The translations under genes were made by a program, and so were the position numbers. From positions 1-12,716 of the forward strand of contig CAYPZI010000082.1 of the NCBI GenBank assembly GCA_964415185.1: a stretch of DNA of 12,716 nucleotides, in the 5' to 3' direction. The notes beneath the pieces were generated by a model that was not told the origin of the DNA, made no database searches, and saw nothing but the letters and a program-made list of their open reading frames with translations. The stretch comes from CAYVBJ01 sp964415185 (GTDB lineage: Bacteria; Bacteroidota; Rhodothermia; Balneolales; Balneolaceae). This document shows, piece by piece, positions 1 to 6,976 of the stretch. Positions within the stretch are counted from its first letter, which is position 1. Every line of letters begins with the position of its first letter.

Positions 1-37
1 CCTTGGAGGTCTGGTTTACAGTTCTTAATCAGAACCC

Positions 38-451
38 CTATCGTACGCGAAGGCGGATCGGTTCATTGATCGTCTCACCATCTGCTGTTGTGAGTTCAAG
101 CGTTCCCTGCCAGGCGCCATCCATTTCGAAGAAAATATCACCTTCAAGCCTGCCTGTACCTTTTTCAAGAGCATTACCTGTATCCATCCGGGGCATTGCT
201 CCCATTTGCGGCATATGCAGGTCGATACGTCCTTCTTCAAGATCAACAACATTACCACTACGGGTAACACGTATGAAAATTGAATTATCCCCTTCTGCAA
301 ACTCGCCTCCGGGTGCCAGAATTTCAATTTCATAATCCCCGGAAAGTAGTGTCTCAACCGGCATATTTTCCCCACTGTTGCCACATCCGTTCAGTGTTAA
401 TAAAAACAATACGCTTAATAGTGAAATCATATTATTATTTTTTCCAATCAT
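38..451 (-). CDS. YtkA/FixH-like Met-rich lipoprotein, last gene of Cus operon
   Basis: A 137-residue predicted lipoprotein. A hydrophobic segment (about 8-20) runs into a lipobox, L20-N-G-C23, so the mature protein should be lipid-anchored and face the periplasm. The rest is a small beta-rich domain resembling the YtkA-like/FixH families: an EIEILAPGG strand near 41-49, and DGAWQGTLEL near 111-120. The most telling stretch is HMPQMGAMPRM at 79-89, with one His and four regularly spaced Met, a plausible Cu(I)/Ag(I) ligand set. The start at 451 is supported by GAAGGT (457-462) five bases upstream; an internal Met at residue 8 is an alternative. The gene lies 48 bp downstream of the RND pump on the same strand, so co-transcription is likely. 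A metal chaperone or metal-sensing accessory role is inferred; the family assignment rests on fold-like pattern, not a search. Confidence 0.75.
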   Translation of the reverse strand: MIGKNNNMISLLSVLFLLTLNGCGNSGENMPVETLLSGDYEIEILAPGGEFAEGDNSIFIRVTRSGNVVDLEEGRIDLHMPQMGAMPRMDTGNALEKGTGRLEGDIFFEMDGAWQGTLELTTADGETINEPIRLRVR

Positions 452-499
452 AGCAGACCTTCATATTTAGATGTAGTTATCATTTTATCATAATCACAT

Positions 500-3400
500 T
501 CATTCTTCTCTAAAAATAACGTTATTCAGTTCACGGCTTCTATAAATGAGATAGACGGATGGAATTATTAAAAGGGCCAGTGCCAGGGCTGTTGCCAACC
601 CACCAATCAACGGGGCGGCAACGCTTTTCATCGCTGTGGCGCCAACACCGGCTGTAAACATAACCGGAATCAAGGCAATCGCATCCGTGGTTACCGTCAT
701 CAGAATGGGCCGTAAACGCTGAACCGAGCCTTCAAGAACGGCTTCCCGCAAATCGCTTATCCCTTTCATTCTTCCTTCATCAATTCGAACCTGAACGGCA
801 TCATCCAAATAGACCAGCAATACTACCCCAAGTTCGGTTGCAAGTCCTGCCAGGGCAATCATTCCAACCCACACAGCTACGCTCATGTTATAATCAAGAA
901 TCCACAGCAGCAAAAAAGCGCCCAGTGATGCAAAAGGAAGGGTACCCAGAACAATAAGGCATCTCGGAATGGATTTGAAATTCAGGTAAAGCAGGAAAAA
1001 AATAATAATTACGGTTAACGGAATGAGAATCATCAGCCTTTGCTGCATTCGCTGCATAAACTGAAACTGGCCTACCCACTGGAGTGCCACGCCAGGTGGA
1101 AGCTCAATTTCCTGCCTGATTATTTCGTTCGCCTCCACCACATATCCGTTTAAATCCCTGCTTGACGCAACATTTACGTTTATCAGGTTTCTAAGCTGGC
1201 CCATATCCGTATTGATCATTGGCGGACCAGTGGTGTATTCGAAATCGGCTATAAGGCCAAGTGGAATCTGGGTACTGCCTGTTGTTGGGACAAGTATACG
1301 TTTTATATCTTCAATATCCTGCCGGAGTTCTCGTCCATATCGTACATTTACCGGGTACCTTTCCCTTCCTTCCACAGTCTCCGTAATATTTTTTCCACCG
1401 ATTGCCGTTTCCACAATCGTGTTTACATCATTCGTGTTTAATCCATAACGCGCCGCTGCTTCCCGCTTTGGATTGATATCCATGTAGTAGCCACCAGTTG
1501 ATCGCTGGGCTACGGCGCTTCTTGTACCGGGAATTTTTTGGAGTAGTTCTTCAATATCGGTTGCAACATTTTCAATTACTTCAAGATCCGGCCCAAGTAC
1601 ATTTAAAGCTACGGGAGCCCTTACACCGGTTGCAAGCATTTCAAGCCGGGTTTGAACAGGCATCCACCAAATATTCGGAAAGCCCGGTATCTGGAGCGCT
1701 TCATCCATTTCATCGATCAGCTCATCCCAGGTCAGTGTCCGTTCTTCAGGCCATAACCATTGAAAAGGGGCTTTCAGAAATCCGGGCATCCAGCCTGAGT
1801 ACCAGCGCTCCTGCTCCATTTTACGCCATTCGGAGGGAGTTTTCAAAATAACCGTAGTTTCAAACATATTAAGGGGGGCGGGATCAGTTGCTGTAACCGC
1901 CCTCCCCGCTTTGCCCTGTACAGTCTTCACCTCGGGGAATGATTTAAGAATTTGATTGGTGATATTCAGCATATACTGTGCCTCTGCTACCGACATTCCC
2001 GGCGGCGATGTCGGCATATAAAGAATGGCTCCTTCTTCCAGCGGCGGCATAAATTCTGAACCGAGCTGATTAAAGACCGGTATCACTGTTAATATTCCGA
2101 TTAACGCTGTTCCCGCTACAAACCACCGGTGTTTTAGCATAAACCTTGCAACAGGCATATAAAGTTTTTGGGTGATCCTGCTAAATGGATGTTTATCCTC
2201 GGACGGAACACTCCCCCTGATTAACAGGGCTATCAGTGCTGATGCAAAAGAAATAGACAAGATTGATGCAACAAACATGGCAAATGTTTTTGTAAATGCC
2301 AGCGGCCTGAAGAGCCTGCCTTCCTGTGCCTCAAGTGCAAAAACAGGTAAGAAACTGACGGTTATGATAAGGAGGGCAAAAAAGATCGGGCGCCCAACCT
2401 GTTTTGCAGCTTCCATAATAACCTGATTCCGATCTTCCTTGCGCCCGCCTATTTGCCATTTTTCAAGCTTCTTGTGTACGTTTTCAACAAGAACCACGGC
2501 CGCATCAACCATCACACCGATTGAAATTACAATTCCGGCTATCGACATCACATTTACGGTAATTCCAACCAGATAAATCAGTATAAAAGAAATCAAAACA
2601 GCCACCGGAAGCGTAATGATGATGACAAGGGCGCTGCGAAAATGTAAAAGAAACAATCCAACAACAATCAAAACTATTACCATAACCTGTATCAGTGTAT
2701 TTTGCAGGTTGGTGATGGCTTCATGAATCAGTTCCGACCGGTCATAGGCGATTTCGAGGGTAACGCCCGGTGGCAAGGAAGCTTTTGTCTCCTCAATACG
2801 CTGCTTTACCCTGTCAATTACTTGCAAAGCATTTTCGCCATAACGCATAATTACAATTCCACCTACAGCTTCACCTTTGCCATTCCACTCTGCTATATTC
2901 CGGCGTTGGTCGCCACCAAGTTCAACAACGGCAACATCCCTCACATAAATGGGGCGGCCCTCCCTTTCAGCGATCACGACATCTTCAATGTCTTTTTCGG
3001 ATTTTAAGTACCCGCGGCCGCGAACCATCATTTCCGTACCCGACATCTCGATCGTTCCTCCACCCACATCGCGGTTATTTTCCCGTATTGCACGGATTAC
3101 ATCTGTAATCGGTATGTCATAGGAAAGCATTTTTACGGGATCTGCAATCACCTGGTACTGTTTCACAAAACCACCAAAACTTGCCACTTCAGATACGCCA
3201 GGCAAGCTTTCGAGCCAAAACCGGAGCGACCAGTCATTAAAACTCCTCAATTCGGCGAGGTTGTTCTGGCCCGTGGTATCCTGCAGTGTATATTGAAACA
3301 CCCATCCAACGCCGGTAGCATCAGGGCCAAGCGTGGGCGTCACGCCTTCAGGAAGATCATCCTGAATCTGGTTCAGGTATTCCAAAACCCGGCTCCGGGC

Positions 3401-3715
3401 CCAGTACATATCGGTTCCTTCATCAAAAATTGCATAAACAAACGATGCGCCAAACATTGACTGTCCTCGGACAAACTTCACATCAGGTGCCGCAAGAAGG
3501 GTAGAGGTAATTGGAAATGTAACCTGGTCTTCTATAATATCAGGGCTTTGGCCTGGCCATTCGGTTTGAATAATGACCTGCGGATCAGAAAGATCGGGCA
3601 GCGCATCCACCGGACTGTTGTACATACCCCAAAGGCCTGCTCCCGTCAACAAAACAACAAGAATGATCACCATTCCCTTGTTGTTCATGCTTAATTCAAT
3701 AATTTTATCTATCAT
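500..3715 (-). CDS. cusA: CusA-type heavy-metal efflux RND pump (Cu(I)/Ag(I))
   Basis: A 1071-residue inner-membrane RND transporter of the heavy-metal efflux branch, expected to export Cu(I)/Ag(I) from periplasm or cytoplasm through the adaptor and TolC-like channel using the proton gradient. Family signatures recalled from E. coli CusA are clear: PVDALPDLSD (35-44), YWARSRVLEYLNQ (104-116), LGPDATGVGW (129-138), YDRSELI (324-330), and MVDAAVVLVEN in TM4 (402-412). The three substrate methionines align at M567 (LYMP), M617 (PLNM) and M693 (LEML), matching E. coli M573/M623/M672. Of the E. coli proton-relay residues, D404 and E961 are kept, but the lysine position is I1004. A Trp-rich stretch (about 632-663) makes this part roughly 27 residues longer than in E. 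coli. An AGG (3721-3723) sits five bases before the start. It is 24 bp after the adaptor gene. Confidence 0.96.
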   Translation of the reverse strand: MIDKIIELSMNNKGMVIILVVLLTGAGLWGMYNSPVDALPDLSDPQVIIQTEWPGQSPDIIEDQVTFPITSTLLAAPDVKFVRGQSMFGASFVYAIFDEGTDMYWARSRVLEYLNQIQDDLPEGVTPTLGPDATGVGWVFQYTLQDTTGQNNLAELRSFNDWSLRFWLESLPGVSEVASFGGFVKQYQVIADPVKMLSYDIPITDVIRAIRENNRDVGGGTIEMSGTEMMVRGRGYLKSEKDIEDVVIAEREGRPIYVRDVAVVELGGDQRRNIAEWNGKGEAVGGIVIMRYGENALQVIDRVKQRIEETKASLPPGVTLEIAYDRSELIHEAITNLQNTLIQVMVIVLIVVGLFLLHFRSALVIIITLPVAVLISFILIYLVGITVNVMSIAGIVISIGVMVDAAVVLVENVHKKLEKWQIGGRKEDRNQVIMEAAKQVGRPIFFALLIITVSFLPVFALEAQEGRLFRPLAFTKTFAMFVASILSISFASALIALLIRGSVPSEDKHPFSRITQKLYMPVARFMLKHRWFVAGTALIGILTVIPVFNQLGSEFMPPLEEGAILYMPTSPPGMSVAEAQYMLNITNQILKSFPEVKTVQGKAGRAVTATDPAPLNMFETTVILKTPSEWRKMEQERWYSGWMPGFLKAPFQWLWPEERTLTWDELIDEMDEALQIPGFPNIWWMPVQTRLEMLATGVRAPVALNVLGPDLEVIENVATDIEELLQKIPGTRSAVAQRSTGGYYMDINPKREAAARYGLNTNDVNTIVETAIGGKNITETVEGRERYPVNVRYGRELRQDIEDIKRILVPTTGSTQIPLGLIADFEYTTGPPMINTDMGQLRNLINVNVASSRDLNGYVVEANEIIRQEIELPPGVALQWVGQFQFMQRMQQRLMILIPLTVIIIFFLLYLNFKSIPRCLIVLGTLPFASLGAFLLLWILDYNMSVAVWVGMIALAGLATELGVVLLVYLDDAVQVRIDEGRMKGISDLREAVLEGSVQRLRPILMTVTTDAIALIPVMFTAGVGATAMKSVAAPLIGGLATALALALLIIPSVYLIYRSRELNNVIFREE

Positions 3716-3739
3716 GACAACCTGTTTTGAAAGCTTCTT

Positions 3740-4900
3740 TTAATGTTGATGTTGAGGAAGTGGATCTGCCGCAATTCCCCGAAGCCGGGATTCGGCATCA
3801 AGCCAAAACCTGCCATTCGTCACAATCCGGTCGCCTTTCTCAAGGCCATCCATTACCTCGTAGTAATCGTTCGACTGCTCTCCGAGATATACATCTACCG
3901 GCATAAACCTTCCTTCTTCCGTCTCCAGAAATACAACATCCCGCAAGCCGGTACGCAGGACAGCACTTTTGTGCACAGTAAGTTTATCCCCGAGGTTTTT
4001 GTTAAAATCAACCCAGGCATACTGATTCATTTTCAGGCTGAAGTCGGGGTTTGACACTTCGATCCGGACGGGAATCGTTCTTGTTTTTGAATTTGCCACC
4101 GGAGGCATAAAACTCACTACACCATTATGGATTTCTCCCGGCCTGCCCTCAACTTCAAATGTCACATTTTGGCCGATATCAACAAATGGCAGGTCATCTT
4201 CATAAATTTCTGCCTGAAGCCATAAAAGGCTGTGATCATTCAGCCTGTAAAAAAGTTCGCCCGGTTGGAATTCCATCCCTTTTTTTACATTCATAACCAT
4301 GATGTGTCCTTTTGAAGGAGCCTTTATTTTTACTCTAAGAAGCGGATCCATTTGTGCTTCCAGCCTTTTTATTTCATCTTCCGGCATATAAAGCAGCTTG
4401 AGCCGCTCTCTGGCCCGTTTAGCCACCTGTTCATTTCCCCTTCGAAGGGCAATCAGGTAGTCTTCCTGGCTGCTGACCAGTTCCGGGCTGTAAATCTCCA
4501 ACAGATCCTGTCCCTCCATCACATGCACGCCGGTTTCACCCACATAAACTTCCTCGATATAGCCGCTTACCCTCGGCACAATTTCCGAAAGGTTGGGTTC
4601 GGCATGATTCAAATAACCGACGGTTCTGAAAGTGCGGACAAGCGGCCGAACCTTTACCGTGTCGTATTGCATTCCAATGAGTTGTCTTTGCCGGGGAGTA
4701 AGGGTGACGCTGCCCTGGCCATTTTGATTCATTCCGGATGAGATAGTTTCAACCGGTTCTGATCTCTCTGTTTCCTGTTCGTTGTGTTCTGAATGATCAT
4801 CCTGATCGCCGGAACTAATTAAAAAAGCACCTAAAAAAATTACAGCCAGGAAAAAGATTGATGTAATTACCGTTTTTTTAAACTTTTTAATCGTATTCAT
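3740..4900 (-). CDS. cusB: CusB-type periplasmic adaptor (membrane fusion protein)
   Basis: A 386-residue adaptor that should bridge the RND pump and the outer-membrane channel and may hand metal to the pump. One N-terminal hydrophobic helix (about 10-30) anchors it to the inner membrane. A short acidic, His-containing linker follows (DDHSEHNEQE, 34-43), then the VTLTPRQRQLIGMQ start of the mature core (65-78). A split lipoyl domain (about 105-135 and 190-215, including VPRVSGYIEEVYVGETG) flanks an alpha-hairpin (about 138-188). Beta-barrel and membrane-proximal domains continue to about 375. The tail is PLPQHQH. The N-terminal Met triad that binds metal in E. coli CusB is not recognisable; only M57 and M77 lie in that region, so ligands may be His/Met of the linker or tail (inference). 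The gene lies 20 bp after the channel gene and 24 bp before the pump gene. Confidence 0.93.
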   Translation of the reverse strand: MNTIKKFKKTVITSIFFLAVIFLGAFLISSGDQDDHSEHNEQETERSEPVETISSGMNQNGQGSVTLTPRQRQLIGMQYDTVKVRPLVRTFRTVGYLNHAEPNLSEIVPRVSGYIEEVYVGETGVHVMEGQDLLEIYSPELVSSQEDYLIALRRGNEQVAKRARERLKLLYMPEDEIKRLEAQMDPLLRVKIKAPSKGHIMVMNVKKGMEFQPGELFYRLNDHSLLWLQAEIYEDDLPFVDIGQNVTFEVEGRPGEIHNGVVSFMPPVANSKTRTIPVRIEVSNPDFSLKMNQYAWVDFNKNLGDKLTVHKSAVLRTGLRDVVFLETEEGRFMPVDVYLGEQSNDYYEVMDGLEKGDRIVTNGRFWLDAESRLRGIAADPLPQHQH

Positions 4901-4920
4901 AATAGTTGTGAGTCTTTATT

Positions 4921-6228
4921 TTAAAAATCTTCCGGGTTGATATTATGCTTGCCGGTCAGGTACCCGATGTATGAGTGGGCGATATGCATCCCTGTGAGAG
5001 CCTGCTCTTTCATCAACTGATAATCCAGCAGGCGTTGCTGCATTCTTAGCACTTCTTCAAAGTCTGCCTCATCCGTTGAAAAAGCGGCCAACAGCATCTG
5101 AATCGCTTCTTCCGTTCTCTGAATCTGTATATCACCGGCCAGGACAAGATTTCGCTCGGCATTTCTGAAATCTTTCAGGGCTTTTTCAAGGTTTGTATTT
5201 AGCCTGTTTTCCTGTTGCTCCCTGCTGTTTTCCGAAGCTGCCTGTAATTTGCGCTGCTGTTCTATCCGGGCATCGTTTTTTTTTCTGAAGATCGGAACCT
5301 TCACCGTTCCCCTGAGCATAAATGCATCCTGCCCGTTTTCACTTACTTCAACCGGCCTCTCACTCACCAAAATGTAATCCATCCCCACATAGAACGAGGG
5401 TTTGTTTTCCTTTTCAGCAAGTGTGATGGCCTCACTTCTTGCCCGTGTTTCATATTCAAGCTGCAACAGAGTGGGGTTTTGCTTCAATACCTGCCGGTAG
5501 AGATCCCCGGCCTGAAGAAGTTCCGTCACCGGTTGTAACCGGCTTAAAATTTCTACCTCCTCAATGGGATCTCGATTCAACAGGTTGTTAAAATCGATCT
5601 TAATCACCTCATATTCGTCTTTCTGTATTTCAAGGCGGTTCAGCAGCTCTTCTTTTTCGATTTGAGCCTGTAAAATATCAACCTGCCTTCCGTTACCTGA
5701 TTCGTACTGCTGTGCAGCGGTCTCTTCAAGAGATTCGAGTAGTTGTATGTTTTCCTCTAAAACGGAAATGGTTTTTGCTGCAAAGTAGAGTTCATACCAG
5801 CGCTCCTGTACCGAAAAAAAGAGACGGTTTCTCAATTCCTGAAATATCTCGAATTTAGAACGGGCATCTTCGCCGGTTACCGTCTTTCTTTGGGAGAGGG
5901 TTCCAAACCAGGGCAGCATTTGTGTCAATGACAGCCGCACTTCCTGTTCGCCAACTCTTGTCTCAACAGGGCTGACAAACCATCCGAACCCGATTTCCGG
6001 ATCATCCAAAGCCCCCCGCAATGGAATCTCTTCAAGTGCAGCCTGATAGCGATAGAAGGCAGCGCGTAACTCGGGACTGTTTTCTCCAGCTTGTTGTAAA
6101 TACTTTTCAGGTATCTGGGCGGCTGCCGTCGATGCCGTAATGAGGCAGCCAGTCAAAAAAACCAGAAAATTTTTAATATGTATTGGTTTATCAGGTTCTG
6201 TTCTGATTACAAATGGTAAAGTGTCCAT
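4921..6228 (-). CDS. cusC: TolC/CusC family outer-membrane efflux channel
   Basis: A 435-residue outer-membrane factor forming the exit duct of the Cus complex. It shows the internal duplication of the family: ENSPELRAAFYRYQAA (49-64) in the first half and QNPTLLQLEYETRARSEA (250-267) in the second. Long Gln/Glu-rich helices lie at about 120-215 and 315-415. The LSLTQMLPWFG segment (99-109) is typical of metal-type members. The export signal is the hydrophobic stretch about 20-37 ending in AAA-Q; the embedded LTGC (25-28) could act as a lipobox, as in lipidated E. coli CusC, but the hydrophobic residues after it favour ordinary cleavage. About 19 polar residues precede the signal and no Shine-Dalgarno is visible before 6228, so the true start may lie further in. 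It is the first of the three tightly packed core genes. Confidence 0.93.
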   Translation of the reverse strand: MDTLPFVIRTEPDKPIHIKNFLVFLTGCLITASTAAAQIPEKYLQQAGENSPELRAAFYRYQAALEEIPLRGALDDPEIGFGWFVSPVETRVGEQEVRLSLTQMLPWFGTLSQRKTVTGEDARSKFEIFQELRNRLFFSVQERWYELYFAAKTISVLEENIQLLESLEETAAQQYESGNGRQVDILQAQIEKEELLNRLEIQKDEYEVIKIDFNNLLNRDPIEEVEILSRLQPVTELLQAGDLYRQVLKQNPTLLQLEYETRARSEAITLAEKENKPSFYVGMDYILVSERPVEVSENGQDAFMLRGTVKVPIFRKKNDARIEQQRKLQAASENSREQQENRLNTNLEKALKDFRNAERNLVLAGDIQIQRTEEAIQMLLAAFSTDEADFEEVLRMQQRLLDYQLMKEQALTGMHIAHSYIGYLTGKHNINPEDF

Positions 6229-6323
6229 TGTCTATATTCGTTTATTGTGTATGGTATTAAAACGGATCAATATCTGTTCAAAAGCGAATGCCTAATATTG
6301 TGTTAATTATAAAATGTCGGATA

Positions 6324-6402
6324 AAACCCGCAAAGTTTCCTTTCTGAAATGGCATTGTATTAATAAAATGACAGCAATAGTAAGATTAAACTTTGCGGGT
6401 TT
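6324..6402. repeat. 15-bp perfect inverted repeat with 49-bp spacer
   Basis: The arms are AAACCCGCAAAGTTT (6324-6338) and AAACTTTGCGGGTTT (6388-6402), exact reverse complements. They lie in the 238-bp gap between the Cys-rich gene and the channel gene. On the minus-strand transcript the second arm is followed by UUAU, which resembles a terminator or attenuator, but the loop is unusually large. No direct repeat flanks the pair, so a mobile-element origin is not supported. An operator, an mRNA processing or stability hairpin, or an attenuator are the options. Confidence 0.8.
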
Positions 6403-6481
6403 ACGGTTGAAATTACATTAGTGCTAATTTGAATCAACGAAAAAAAGAAGTGAATAAAACTATCCGCTAATTCAGAAAGGA
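6338..6481 (-). repeat. 11-bp inverted repeat interlocked with the 15-bp repeat (possible pseudoknot)
   Basis: TCCTTTCTGAA (6338-6348) is the exact reverse complement of TTCAGAAAGGA (6471-6481), which covers the last sense codons of the Cys-rich gene. The left arm begins on the last base of the 15-bp repeat arm at 6324-6338. In the minus-strand RNA the order is stem 1 5', stem 2 5', stem 1 3', stem 2 3', with the two 3' arms contiguous. This is the crossing topology of an H-type pseudoknot. It could tie the end of the first gene to the leader of the channel gene; function is inferred only. Confidence 0.5.
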
Positions 6482-6877
6482 GTTATTTTTTAAAAAAATC
6501 GGGATGGAAGATGTGAATGTGAAATTGCTGAGATCAACCGGTAAAAAGATCTCTTTTAATATATCTCCGGCTGTTGAAAAAGAAACAGACAGAACTGTTT
6601 TGGCAGGAGGAACCGGCTGTATGGCGCTTTTATCCCTTGAATCCCCGCTTACATCAAAACAGCATATCATTGAAGTGTTGCACTCATCCTGTGAAGCACG
6701 ATATTGTTCAGTACAATCACATTTATTTCCATCACATTCAGAATGTGTGATCGTATTACAAGCATAGGTACAAAGTCCATCAAAGTGGACATAAGCAAAC
6801 CCTGAAGCAAGCACGGCCATTATCAGAATGGGCCGTAACTTTTGAAAAAGTGAAATATGTTCCTTGATCTGAATCAA
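6467..6877 (-). CDS. Small Cys-rich secreted/membrane protein at head of Cus operon
   Basis: A 136-residue product with one hydrophobic segment (about 14-30) that serves as signal or anchor, then a Cys-rich region: C36, C40, C48, C53, C55, C66 and the pair C72-C73. A VPP (89-91) and a more hydrophobic C-terminal tail follow. The order of Cys near the signal, a CC pair and a PP motif recalls the small Bacteroidota proteins called HYC_CC_PP, often found near metal genes, but the HYC motif itself is not exact, so this is tentative. Eight thiols beside a copper/silver pump suggest periplasmic metal binding. The reading frame opens at a TTG; an ATG at residue 20 would cut into the hydrophobic segment, so the TTG or another upstream non-ATG start is preferred. 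It lies 238 bp before the channel gene and 99 bp after the preceding gene's stop. Confidence 0.65.
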   Translation of the reverse strand: MIQIKEHISLFQKLRPILIMAVLASGFAYVHFDGLCTYACNTITHSECDGNKCDCTEQYRASQDECNTSMICCFDVSGDSRDKSAIQPVPPAKTVLSVSFSTAGDILKEIFLPVDLSNFTFTSSIPIFLKNNSFLN

Positions 6878-6976
6878 TCTGAAATTTTATTTAAGCGTAC
6901 CGGTTGAAAATCAAACATAATTCTATCCCGAGAAAATTACAGCATATCCAAAAATATTACACATATTGCACAGGAT

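Noticed and set aside
21..35. Small hairpin GTTCT-TAATC-AGAAC just downstream of the YtkA-like gene as a terminator
   Set aside because: The stem is only five pairs and no U run follows on the minus strand within the visible sequence; the operon may continue or end beyond the window.
6324..6402. A miniature transposable element bounded by the 15-bp inverted repeat
   Set aside because: No target-site duplication flanks it, and one arm pairs in an interlocked manner with the neighbouring gene, which fits RNA structure better.
6949..6956. TATTTTTG on the minus strand as a Bacteroidota-type -7 promoter element for the Cus operon
   Set aside because: It matches TAnnTTTG, but no TTTG/TTG box is found at the proper upstream distance, so it is too weak to annotate.
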